A DNA stretch of 64,000 nucleotides from Serripes groenlandicus (Eukaryota > Mollusca > Bivalvia > Cardiida > Cardiidae), in contig JASEVX010000001.1 of assembly GCA_031761405.1 (NCBI GenBank), positions 113,757,516-113,821,515 of the forward strand, written 5' to 3'. The translations under genes were made by a program, and so were the position numbers. Below are positions 45,336 to 55,850 of this stretch, piece by piece. The number at the start of each line of letters is the position of its first letter. Position 1 is the stretch's first letter. The notes beneath the pieces were generated by a model. It was given only the letters and a program-made list of their open reading frames with translations, had not been told where the DNA came from and made no database searches.

Positions 45336-46295
45336 TCACTTTCGTGATGACACATAATGAGCACTTTCTGTGATGACACATAGGAATCACTTTCTGTAAT
45401 GACACATAGTGAGCACTTTCTGTGATGACATATAGGGAGCACTTTCTGTAATGACACATAGGGAGCACTTTCTGTGATGACACATAAGGAGCACTTTCTG
45501 TGTGGCTTCAAAAGAATGTTGTGTAAGTACTGGTGTAGGAAAGCCAGGAAAACATGGGTAGGTGCACTGACCGCCGTGATATGACCAAAGCTGTTGAAAG
45601 CGGCGTTAAACTCCAAACAAACAAACAAACAAACAAACAAAGCACTTTCTGTGATGACACATAGGGAGCACTTTCTGTAATGACACATATTGAGCACTTT
45701 CGTGATGACACATAATGAGCACTTTCTGTGATGACACATAGGGAGCACTTTCTGTAATGACACATAGTGAGCACTTTCTGTAATGACACATAGGGAGCAC
45801 TTTCTGTGATCACACATAGAGAGCACTTTCTGTGATGACACATAGGGAGCACTTTCTGTAATGACACATAGTGAGCACTTTCTGTAATGACACATAGGGA
45901 GCACTTTCTGTAATGACACATAGGGAGAACTTTCTGTAATGACACATAGAGAGAACTTTCTGTAATGACACATAGGGAGAACTTTCTGTAATTGCACATA
46001 GGGAGAACTTTCTGTAATGGTACATAGGGAGAACTTTCTGTAATGACACATAGGGAGCACTTTCTGTAATGACACATAGGGAGCACTTTCTGTGATGACA
46101 CATAGGGAGCACTTTCTGTTATGACACATAGGGAGCACTTTCTGTAATGACACATAGGGAGCACTTTCTGTTATGACACATATGGAGCACTTTATGTAAT
46201 GACACATAGGGAGCACTTTCTGTAATGACACATAGTGAGAACTTTCTGTGATGACACATAGGGAGCACTTTCTGTAATGACACATAGGGAGCACA
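45336..46295. repeat. 26-bp minisatellite, about 30 copies, interrupted by a SINE tail
   Basis: Unit: GAGCACTTTCTGTAATGACACATAGG. The array is split at about 45503-45641 by sequence ending CTGTTGAAAGCGGCGTTAAA then (AAAC)n, which is a SINE 3' end with its tail. The 360-residue antisense open frame is repeat-derived. Confidence 0.93.
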
Positions 46296-46580
46296 CTTTT
46301 CCGTTGATGCATGTCAATCATGCTTGGACTCATTGACTGATGACACAAGTGCTCAATTAGACGCTAACTCGAATTGTATAATTATACATTAGTCAAAAGA
46401 GACCCTAAAAACATGAACCCTTTCCCACAAACAACACATCTCCAGCAGAGCACTATGAACAAACTTTTGAGAATCTTTTTTACAAAAATCTTATATAACA
46501 GATGGGTCAAATGCGTCTGAATATTGTTAATTGTTTACAACTCTTCCTAATATATACTCTTCTTTATAACACTAATACAG
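46296..46580 (+). other. End of ADAMTS intron with MITE left end
   Basis: AACCCTTTCCCACAAACAAC at 46416 begins a truncated TTAA MITE (to about 46510). No further feature. Confidence 0.55.
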
Positions 46581-46785
46581 ATGGGAGATTGGTGACTGGA
46601 GTCGATGCAGCCAGACGTGTGGTGGTGGGCGCAAGTCCCGGTCATTGGTCTGTAAACAGAAAATTGACCAGAGCGAGGAAGTGATACTAGACGACTCGGA
46701 GTGTCCAGGGGAGAGACCTTTATCGGAGCGCGTATGTCGCCGGTCAAACTGTCCAGCATTATGGGAGGCCGAGGAGTGGACAGAG
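46581..46785 (+). CDS. ADAMTS6/10: ADAMTS6/10-like exon: TSR3 and the first residues of TSR4
   Basis: Acceptor AACACTAATACAG at 46580, donor GAG|GTCAGT; in phase 2 (codon AG|A, Arg), out phase 0. Translation WEIGDWSRCSQTCGGG, RKSRSLVCKQKIDQSE, VILDDSECPGERPLSE, RVCRRSNCPALWEAEEWTE. CSQTCGGG fits the O-fucosylation consensus. Longer stop-free frames over this interval on both strands are out of register. Confidence 0.93.
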
Positions 46786-48715
46786 GTCAGTTTCTGCATA
46801 GTTACTTGGTTTGTTAAAGATAATATAAGGAGAGAGATTCTTAAATAAGCTTAATGATTTCTGCTCAATCCTTTATATATGTATATGAATTGTATAGATA
46901 TGAATATGTTACTGAGAATATAAAGAAAAATATTGTTAATACCAAATAGAACAAAAAGGGAATCTAAACTTCTTTTGTCACGATATGTCCAAAAGCTCGT
47001 TTCATCTTAATCAATTCCCTCATTCACACAATAAACCTGCAGTAAACGACATTGATAACATATAGGATATTGAAATATATCTAAATAAAAGTATGACTAT
47101 TAAATGGAATTTAAATCAAAGCACTGCAGTGCTGGCGGCCTTGTGGCTGCTTGGAAGGTTGGAGAAGTAGGGAAAATGTGAAAGAAAATAACAATTGCAG
47201 CTTATGTTTATGTATTTATTGTCAAGAAGTTGAAAGATCATTTAAAAACAGAAGGACACAAGTTGGCATTTTATCGCTCACCTGAGTGCAAGAGCTCACA
47301 AGTATACACATTTAAGACATGAAGAATCAAAGGGAAATTTGACAGCAGGTTTAGGCAGAAAAGTTTCTTCATTATTATATTGAGAAATATGTCAATGTTA
47401 AATCACATTCCATCAAGTTGAAATAGTTCTCTAAACCATGTACTAGACTGGGAAAAAGTGTTTGAAATATGCAAAACTCATCAAGACAATTGACAAAGAT
47501 TCAAAATGCAACATCCAGTGTGTTATCAAGATGTTCCTTCATTTGGCCTAGAGACCTATTTTTGTTTATCCGATATGACCCTTATTCGAACATGGACTAG
47601 ATATAATTAAGATAAACATTCTGACCAAATTTTAAAAAAACATGGCCTCTACAGTGTTGACAAATCCGCCACTGCATTTGCCACGCTTTTTCTTTGTTTA
47701 CCATTAATTTTCCGACGCACGGGCCCTACGGCCCCCCGGTTAATCAGCGACTTTATAGTTCACGTGCCTTCTTTATTTTTTTCCGTTCCTCTTCGCGAAT
47801 GTTAATAATGTTAACAAGCGTCCATATTTGACCTCTCGGCGCATTAATTTCTAAAGCATTTCTTAAACTTATATTGGAGTACTCACACCTTAAGTTCTTC
47901 ACTGATGTTCCAACAACATTAAAATGATATTTATGGGGGGTGGGGGGGGGGGGGGGGTCCCTAACCTTTTAAATGCAGTTTTGTTGAAACCATGTTGAAC
48001 TATTTTTCTCGCGCAGTCTCAACCTAAAATGCGTTGTTTGGTGATAACAGCAATTGGCAGGCTGCCAACTCCGTAACAAATTGTATTACTACTATGACCA
48101 CGGGCTAAAGCCTCAGGCCAAAAACTGAGAAATCACTAGGGCAAGGATTGATTGTTTATAAATATAAATGCCTAATTAACAATATTTACGTTATGTAACA
48201 ACATGACAAAACATACCTACTTTAATAAGAAGTAATAACACGACATTATAACCCCGACTCGTACATAAATTGCCATTTCATTTGGCGGCTTTCCGGCTCT
48301 TAATATAATATGGCCGGGCCGGTTTGTATGGCTTCCAACAAAACGTTATTCAGTGATGAATGTATACCCGTATGTAGTTACCTTGAATGTTATATGATAG
48401 TTTTTAACTGCTTTTGTGAGACATCGTTGTAGTGATATACATGTACTTACTACGGTCTCCAAGGGTGAGAAGTGAGTTACCTATTTTGCGACATTATGTT
48501 TTGAATTTGAGGTCTAGCTATTATACAGGTAGCCTGTGTGTTTAACTGATTGTTTCAAGTGGCAATCACATGTCAGACCAAACTATGTTATTTAAATTTA
48601 GATTGTTTACTAAATGCATCAGTAAAAATATAAATTAAATAGAAATATAAAATGTGTTTTGTTCTTTGTATTAAATGCATGAGTAAAAATTACGACTGTA
48701 TTGTTATGTTATAAA
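46786..48715 (+). other. ADAMTS intron, first part: dispersed repeat and poly-G run
   Basis: 47015-47110 is a TTAA MITE trace. 47270-47660 is the CTCACCTGAG dispersed repeat. A run of G lies at 47936-47957. 47690-47780 and 48290-48330 are locally GC-rich (GGGCCCTACGGCCCCCC, TGGCCGGGCCGG) without a recognisable function. Confidence 0.5.
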
Positions 48716-50130
48716 AAATAGCTAGTTTTATTGATGTACAAATATCTGGATTTCTTATTATACGAATAGCTTGTTTCAATCTTATACAATTAGCTCGTTC
48801 TATTCTTATTGTTATATCCCTATTGTTATACATACAATCGGGTTATATTGTCATACAAAATAGCTTGTTTTAAAGTTATACAAATATCTGGTGTTATTGT
48901 TATACAAATATCTGGTTTAATTGTCTTACAAATAACTGTTTATATTGCTATACAATTAGCTGGTTATATTGATATGCAAATATCTAGTTATATTGATATA
49001 TAAATAAAAATAGCTGGGTTTGTTTGTTATACAAATGTCAACCTGTGTTTAAAGACCACTCATGGGAAGAGAACAATCTGGTCTTTGTTCACAGTTGATA
49101 TTTAATTGTAGGGTCATTTATACAGAAAATGATAGTATTTTGGAAACCAAAAGTATGGTTATAGACAGGGAATTGCTATTCCAATGTGGTCTTTAGCAAA
49201 GGTTCGACTGTAGCTTGTTTTATTGTTATACAACTATCTGGTTTCATTTTCACACACATAACTGGTTAATTTGTTATGAAACAGTTGGCGATATTACTAT
49301 ACAAAAAGCTGGGAATATTGCTAAACAAAAAGCTCGGTATATTGCTATACAAATATCTCGGTATATTGCTGTACAAATAGCTGGCTGGGTATAATGTTAT
49401 TCACATAGCTCGTTATATTGTTGTACAAATAGCTGGGTATAATGTTATACACATAGCTCGTTATATTGTTGTACAAATAACTGGGTATAATGTTATACAC
49501 ATAGCTCGTTATATTGCTGTACAAATAGCTGGGTATAATGTTATACACATAGCTCGTTATATTGCTGTACAAATAGCTGGGTATAATGTTCTACACATAG
49601 CTCGTTATAGTGTTGTACACAAAGCTGGGTATAATGTTCTACACATAGCTCGTTATATTGTTGCACAAATAGCTGGGTATAATGTTCTACAATTAGCTCG
49701 TTATATTGTTGTACAAATAGCTGGGTATAATGTTATACACATAGCTCGTTTTATTGTTGTACAAATAGCTAGGTATAATGTTCTACACATAGCTCGTTAT
49801 ATTGTTGTAGAAATAGCTGGGTATAATGTTATACACATAGCTCGTTATATTGTAAAAAAAATACCTGTTTAAAATGTTATACAAATATCTTTGTTTATTG
49901 TTATACAAATATCTGGTTTGATTGTCATACAAAAGGATCGTTATATTGTCATACACATAGCTGTCTATATTGTTATATAACGAGCTGTTTTAATGGTTAT
50001 TTTAATAGCTGTTTTAATTATTATATTATTAGCTGTTTTAATGTTATATTATTAGCTGTTTTAATTGTTATACAAATAGCTGGCTATATTGATATACAAA
50101 CAGTTGTTTTAATTGTTATATTAATGGCTG
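48716..50130. repeat. 24-bp minisatellite organised in 48-bp pairs, about 55 units, ending at a splice acceptor
   Basis: Half-units: GTATAATGTTATACACATAG CTCG and TTATATTGTTGTACAAATAG CTGG. The middle (49380-49850) is homogeneous in 48-bp pairs and the flanks are more diverged. A mariner-like MITE (about 49035-49212) interrupts the array. The last units run into GGTTTTATTGCAG, the acceptor of the exon at 50143. Confidence 0.93.
49035..49212. mobile_element. Mariner-like MITE, second copy, inverted
   Basis: GTCAACCTGTGTTTAAAGAC at the left and GCAAAGGTTCGACTGTA at the right match, in reverse complement, the ends of the copy at 15338-15515. Interior words such as GGTCTTTGTTCACAG are also shared. 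Confidence 0.7.
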
Positions 50131-50142
50131 GTTTTATTGCAG

Positions 50143-50319
50143 TGTTCTAAGCGATGTGGGCGTGGCGAGATGGTACGTCACGTGTACTGTATGACAAGTG
50201 ACAAAGAAATGTATCTGGATGACAGTAAATGTGACAGTAGCCGAAAACCAGCAACCATAGCAACGTGTATGAAAATGGCGTGCCCGCAACCGGAATGGAA
50301 AATGGACGATTGGACGGAG
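50143..50319 (+). CDS. ADAMTS6/10: ADAMTS6/10-like exon: TSR4 and the first residues of TSR5
   Basis: Acceptor GTTTTATTGCAG at 50142, donor GAG|GTGATT; 59 codons, phase 0 at both ends. Translation CSKRCGRGEMVRHVYC, MTSDKEMYLDDSKCDS, SRKPATIATCMKMACP, QPEWKMDDWTE. CSKRCGRG has Arg where a fucosylated Ser/Thr would be, so this TSR is probably not O-fucosylated. The acceptor lies directly against the 24/48-bp minisatellite, whose last units run into its pyrimidine tract. Confidence 0.94.
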
Positions 50320-50711
50320 GTGATTGTCGTTGTAATTCTTGTAAAAGTTGCATTAGGTTTGAAATATAGAAAAATAGGTCAAAGTTGGAACATAATAACG
50401 GAATCTTCTTGAATCGGATAACATCCAAAATCAACCTAGCTAGTGCATACATATGTTTCACCCGAACTTCTTTCACTCGCCTTCTTTATTCAAAAGATAC
50501 ATACATGCAAATATGTATATTGTTTAACTACTTGTATTATTTTATGATCAGAATGGGGCACCTGTTGAGTAATGGGTCGTGAAACGATCCGAAGCTAATT
50601 AAAAACACGTCTCGGAGAACTTCTCCTTATTCTAGCAAGTGATTTTGGTCAAATCTCATCATCTCATCAGTATTTTCAATTTCTGTGTTTCATTTTTTAT
50701 ATTTTCCATAG
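50320..50711 (+). other. Short ADAMTS intron, nothing recognised
   Basis: 392 bases of AT-rich sequence with no repeat family seen. Confidence 0.6.
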
Positions 50712-50865
50712 TGCACGGGTAGTTGTAACAATGCCTGGCAGAGACGCCATATTGAATGTAAAACCCACAATGACGAACCGAGTGAACGGTGTGACGCCAC
50801 TAAACGTCCTATAGACTCACGCAGGTGTGACAAGCCGTGTCGTGACGAAACTACTCTTCAACCAG
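50712..50865 (+). CDS. ADAMTS6/10: ADAMTS6/10-like exon: TSR5
   Basis: Acceptor TATTTTCCATAG at 50711, donor CCAG|GTAAAT; in phase 0, out phase 1. Translation CTGSCNNAWQRRHIEC, KTHNDEPSERCDATKR, PIDSRRCDKPCRDETT, LQP. Six cysteines as in other TSRs. CTGSCNNA lacks the glycine of the fucosylation consensus. The final split codon G|AT (Asp) leads into the PLAC exon. Confidence 0.92.
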
Positions 50866-51764
50866 GTAAATAGACAGTCATTAACATCCAGTCGTGACTG
50901 GTGTCCGGCCTACTATAGTAACTATTGGCATCAATTTCATTAACTCTTTCCTACATACAACATGATGCCAAAGGAGAATTTGCTCGTTTTCAACAATATC
51001 TTCTTTTGTCGCCATGTCTTCAAAAAGCCGTCTGCTGCATATGCGTCAGAAAGCGTCTATATGAGGGAAAGGGTTAAAACCAGACCTAAACTTCTCTTGC
51101 TCTTATACAGATCTGATACCCCATACAGGTTGCCGCAGATTGATCTTTGCGTCAGCCAATCAAATTGTCACTTTCCAAATCTTACGGTACAAAGCAGGTA
51201 AGATAACCCATATGAATAAACGATTTAGAGTAGCGATGATTGTCGAGTGCTCCGATTGTATAGCACGGGATATTATTGTATCGTGCGATTACATTGGACA
51301 AAAACAACCCCGAGCACGTGCTCATAAGTATTTAAGTGTATAAGGTCAATTTGATACGACCCTTTACGCGGTGTAGTCAGATCCAATATACGTTCAGCGA
51401 AGTAATTTAGTCTGATTTTAATGAGATCGGTCTGATATGAACCGCGTACGAGCCGTCCCGCGAGGAAACCAACATTGTGGCATCTGCGTAATGTATCGAC
51501 CCAGCTCAGCCTGCGCAGTCCGCACAGACTGATCCGGGCCCGCACATACCGTCTCAGTGGGATAGAGGTATAGAGTAATGATTCCTGACACAGAAAATCA
51601 ACAGGAGACGAAAAGTTTCTGTCCGGGTAAACCTGTGCGGCATGCTTATGCTGATCCGGGTCGATATTTTACGCAGAGACCACAATCTTGGTTTTCTCGC
51701 GGGACAGCTCAAATATAGTAGTTAACATACAGTTGATTTTCGCAAACTCTTCAGTGAACCATTA
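50866..51764 (+). other. ADAMTS intron, first part: TTAA MITE and TGAGCC-family MITE
   Basis: A short TTAA MITE lies at 50940-51076 (TTAACTCTTTCCTACATACA ... GAGGGAAAGGGTTAA). A full-length TGAGCC-family copy lies at about 51450-51712 (GAGCCGTCCCGCGAGGAAAC ... TCTCGCGGGACAGCTCA). Confidence 0.75.
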
Positions 51765-52190
51765 GTATTACAACTTGATGTTCGGGATAACTACATAAAT
51801 ACTAAATCAAACTACATTCAGAGCAGAGGACCATCAATATTACAACTTGATGTTTGGGATCACTACATAAATACTAAATCAAACTAAATTCAGAGCAGTG
51901 AACCATTACCATAACAACTTGATGTTTGGGATCAATAAATAAACACTAAATCAAACTACATTCAGAGCAGCGGACCAGTAATATTACAACTTGATGTTTG
52001 AGATCAATACATAAATACTAAATCAAACTACATTCAGAGCAGAGGACCATAAATATTACAACTTGTGGTTTGGGATCAATACATAAATACTAAATCAAAT
52101 TACATTCAGAGCAGAGAACCACCATTAATATTACAACTTGATGTTTGGGATCAATACATAAATACTTAAATTAAACTACAATCGGAGTTA
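51765..52190. repeat. 72-bp tandem repeat, about 6 copies
   Basis: Unit: TATTACAACTTGATGTTTGG then GATCAATACATAAATACTAA then ATCAAACTACATTCAGAGCA then GAGGACCAT. Copies differ by a few bases and small indels. Confidence 0.9.
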
Positions 52191-52945
52191 GAAAGTTTAA
52201 CCGGTTGGTCAACTACAAAGAGTTGTCTCTAAATACTTTTAAGCGCTACACCATTTATACTGGGCGCCACTATTATTGGTGTATGCCTGGCCCTATAATG
52301 TCATGGTAGAGGCATACCCCAGACTTCCAAAGTACTTCTTCTCAACGAAAAACAACATCAGTGCATTTTACAAGTATAGATAAAGATCTGCCTATTCATA
52401 TCAACTGATGCAAACGTTTTCAAGAACTTACTTGAACCCTTTTCAACATTAAAATCTGACCAAAACACTTCGCTGTAGGTATATTGGATCTGACTACACG
52501 GTAAAAAAATGTCGTCTCAAATTGACCCAATACTTCTTCATTCGGAACAATCGGCCATCAACACTTCACTTTCTTATTTATATATATTGGGTTATCTCCC
52601 CTGTTGAAACCTAACGATCTGTTGGCGGATATTTAATTAGCTGAAGCAAAGGTAAATCTGAGACGACCTGTACTAGGCAGTCATCAGATATATAAGTGTG
52701 ATTGCTATTGCAGCCAAGATAAGGTCTGTTTTAAATGAGATGGAGGCGAAAAGTACAAAGCAGGGATGCCGATCTAGCAGGTCATAGTCCTACGGTTGGT
52801 TTTCGTACGCCCAGGTGTATTTGGATTAACAATACAAATTCAGTTATACAAGGCCTCCGGTCAAAAATAGACTTTGAATTTACCAAAGAACATGAAGGTA
52901 CTTGGGAAAATGATTATAGTTAACATTACAAATGTAATTTTACCA
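52191..52945 (+). other. ADAMTS intron segment between two arrays
   Basis: 52735-52835 contains diverged, broken pieces of the 45-bp unit (GATGCCGATCTAGCAGGTCA, CGTACGCCCAGGTGTATTTG). The rest is unassigned. Confidence 0.5.
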
Positions 52946-53463
52946 TGGATCTAGCAGGTCGTACGCCCTAAGGGGATGCCCAGGTGTATTTGGATCTAGC
53001 AGGTCGTACGCCCTACGGGGATGCCCAGATGTATTTGGATCTAGCAGGTCGTACGCCCTAAGGGGATGCCCATGTGTATTTGGATCTAGCAGGTCGTACG
53101 CCTTACGGGGATGCCCAGATGTATTTGGATCTAGCAGGTCGTACGCCCTACGGGGATCCCAATGTGTATTTGGATCTAGCAGATCGTACGCCTTACGGGG
53201 GTGCCCAGGCGTATTTGGATCTAGCAGGTCGTACGCTCTACGGGGATGCCCAGGTGTATGTCGATCTAGCAGGTCGTACGCCCTACGGGGTTGCCCAGGT
53301 GTATTTGGATCTAGCAGGTCGTACACCCTACGGGGATGTCAATGTGTATTTGGATCTAGCAGGTCGTATGCCCTACGGGGATGCCAATGTATATTTGGAT
53401 CTAGCAGGTCGTACGCCCTACTGGGATTCCCAGGTGTATTTGGATCTAGCAGGTCGTGCGCCC
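52946..53463. repeat. 45-bp minisatellite, about 11.5 copies
   Basis: Unit: GTATTTGGATCTAGCAGGTC then GTACGCCCTACGGGGATGCC then CAGGT. The period is 15 codons, so both strands stay open: plus strand VYLDLAGRTPYGDAQ repeated, minus strand AYDLLDPNTPGHPRR repeated. The left copies have CCCTAAGG, which puts a stop in the plus frame. It lies inside the last intron, has no start or splice context and is probably non-coding. Confidence 0.9.
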
Positions 53464-54360
53464 AGTGGTTTAATTCCCTTAATTTTATATTTATATTTAC
53501 TTTTCCCTGTCTATAAATTATACTAATCATTATAGATATTTTAAATATTCAATGTGAGCTGCTTTAATTGTGGTTAAGCTTCGTTTACAGCAATACCTCA
53601 GTTACAATAGACTTTTGACATCTCATATAGATATTCTTAACATGAAACTTGCTACATTCCTATAGAGGCTTAAAGTCCATATGTTGAAGCAGATAACCAT
53701 TTATTTTGTAAACCGTTGGAGTGAATGGTAGCATAGCACTGATTGGGACTCACGGCCCATACTTAATGGTCGCTACGATGACATTCCAAGAATATTAGTT
53801 TCTAAATGTCGTTTTATGATTTATTTATATACGATGTCAATTTATAAGAGCCGTCCAACGAGAAATACAACGTTATGGTATCTGGGTAATGTATCGACCC
53901 AGATCAGCCTGCGCAATCCAGGTTAGCCTGCGCGGCTGATCCGGGTCGATACTTTACGCAGAGTCCACAATGTTGGTGTTCTCGTGGGACGTCTCATATT
54001 TAATGTGTCTGCACGTCACGTGTTATCTAAGAGCGTGTGGAACTGATGCGTTTTGATTTAACCCTATCCCTCATGCAGACTTTTTCTCACTCCTCTGCGG
54101 TAGCAGACATTCGAAAACATTGTGACAAAAGAAAACGTGCTCATAATGATCAGTTTATTCTTTTGCAACAATGTTCTCATCTTTATTCAATACTTATACT
54201 TAAATTTATAGAGATTTTCCATACGTTTGCCTAGACTTTTTAAAAGTCGTTTGTTGCAAATTTGTTTTATGTGGAATAGGTGTTAGTGATATTGGCACGA
54301 TCTAAAATGTATATTACTGATAGGCCTTTTAATTGTCTGTAAAAATATTGTGTATTTCAG
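53464..54360 (+). other. End of last ADAMTS intron: MITEs
   Basis: A deleted TGAGCC-family copy lies at about 53848-53999: AGAGCCGTCCAACGAGAAAT, then CAGCCTGCGCAATCCA joined directly to the right half, ending GTGGGACGTCTCA. A TTAA MITE with an eroded right end lies at 54058-54285. Confidence 0.75.
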
Positions 54361-54488
54361 ATTGTGTTGATAACTATAAGTTCGCCTACTGTCCATTGGT
54401 GCTGAAATTTGCCTTCTGTGACAGAGACTATTTCCTCAAAATGTGCTGTAAAACCTGTCAGATTTCACAAGCTATGAGAGGCAAATAA
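54361..54488 (+). CDS. ADAMTS6/10: ADAMTS6/10-like last coding exon: PLAC domain and stop codon
   Basis: Acceptor TTGTGTATTTCAG at 54360, in phase 1. Translation (D)[41 protein letters not shown], stop TAA. The six-cysteine pattern C-C-C-CC-C and [24 protein letters not shown] are the PLAC (protease and lacunin) domain found at the C-terminus of ADAMTS6, 10 and some others. The intron before it is 3.5 kb and holds the 72-bp and 45-bp arrays. An AATAAA overlaps the stop. Confidence 0.96.
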
Positions 54489-54492
54489 TAAA
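54487..54492 (+). promoter_or_regulatory. Candidate polyadenylation hexamer overlapping the stop codon
   Basis: AATAAA begins at the second base of the TAA stop. If used, the 3' UTR would be only about 15-30 bases. Other AATAAA-like words occur further downstream, so this is a candidate only. Confidence 0.3.
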
Positions 54493-54540
54493 ACTTGACA
54501 TTCACATTGTTAAAGTGTTTTGTTATATCCTGTATAACGG

Positions 54541-54825
54541 CCGACCGCCTCGGTCGTGTAGTGGTAGAGCGTCCGCCTCGGTCGTGTAGTGGTAGAGCGT
54601 CCGCCTCGGGTGCGGGAGGTTGCGGGCTCGATCTCCGGTCGGATCATATCAATGACTTTAAAAACAGTAGTAAAAGCTGCCCTTCTTGGCGCTCAGTGTT
54701 GCGGGGTTAGCTTTACGACTGACTGGCTGGTGTCAGGATAAATGGACCAGTAGTACTGGTAACGTACCCAGGAAACGCCGGGATATAACTGAAACATTTT
54801 TGAAAGCTACGTAAAACACCAACAA
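54541..54825 (+). mobile_element. tRNA-derived SINE with duplicated A-box segment
   Basis: CCTCGGTCGTGTAGTGGTAG + AGCGTCCG occurs twice in tandem, then GGTTGCGGGCTCGATCTCCG (B-box-like). The body includes GGTGTCAGGATAAATGGACC and the 3' end GATATAACTGAAACATTTTT...GTAAAACACC. It begins about 50 bases after the ADAMTS stop codon, within or just beyond the 3' UTR. Confidence 0.85.
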
Positions 54826-55580
<755 letters not shown>

Positions 55581-55850
55581 TTACATCTGCGTAATGTATC
55601 GACCAGATCAGCCTGCGCTATCCGCGCAGAATGATCCGGCCGACACATTCCGTCTTAGGGGGATATATCTATAGAGTAGTGATTCCTGAAACAGAAAATC
55701 CACAGGAGGCGAAAAGTGTCTATCTGGGTAGGCCTGTGTGGCATGCTTAGGCTGATCCGGGTCGATACTTAACGTAGATTCCACAATGTTGATTTTTTTC
55801 ACGAGACGGCCTACACATTGATTATTGCAAAGCTGCGCCCCTGAAAGACC
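55581..55850. mobile_element. TGAGCC-family MITE with composite flank
   Basis: Body words CATCTGCGTAATGTATCGAC, GATTCCTGAAACAGAAAATC, GGAGGCGAAAAGTGTC and GGCATGCTTAGGCTGATCC. The right end CACGAGACGGCCTACACATT and the next 30 bases (GATTATTGCAAAGCTGCGCC) are shared with 35515-35560. Confidence 0.8.

Larger units (their letters stand above)
16431..54488 (+). other. ADAMTS6/10: ADAMTS6/ADAMTS10-like gene, coding span from start codon to stop codon
   Basis: Twenty coding exons on one strand splice in register: exon lengths sum to 2,892 nt and every donor/acceptor pair agrees in phase. The product is a secreted zinc metalloprotease. In order I see a signal peptide, prodomain, the HExxH half of the reprolysin domain, disintegrin-like domain, TSR1, cysteine-rich domain, spacer, TSR2-5 and PLAC. 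That order, with four C-terminal TSRs and a PLAC, is typical of vertebrate ADAMTS6 and ADAMTS10, which are about 1,100 residues long and act on or with fibrillin microfibrils. The role in this animal is inferred. The modelled protein is about 150 residues short because the exons between 20900 and 28415 cannot be found. No frameshift or stop interrupts any exon found. Confidence 0.93.

Noticed and set aside
45266..46348. 360-residue open frame on the minus strand, the longest in the window
   Set aside because: It is the 26-bp minisatellite read through. The peptide is a simple repeat of MCHYRKCSLCVITESAPYVS-like units and breaks where a SINE tail interrupts the array.
54541..54620. Functional tRNA gene
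   Set aside because: The head has A- and B-box-like words but a duplicated A-box segment, no closing acceptor stem that I can pair, and is followed by a SINE body shared with other copies.
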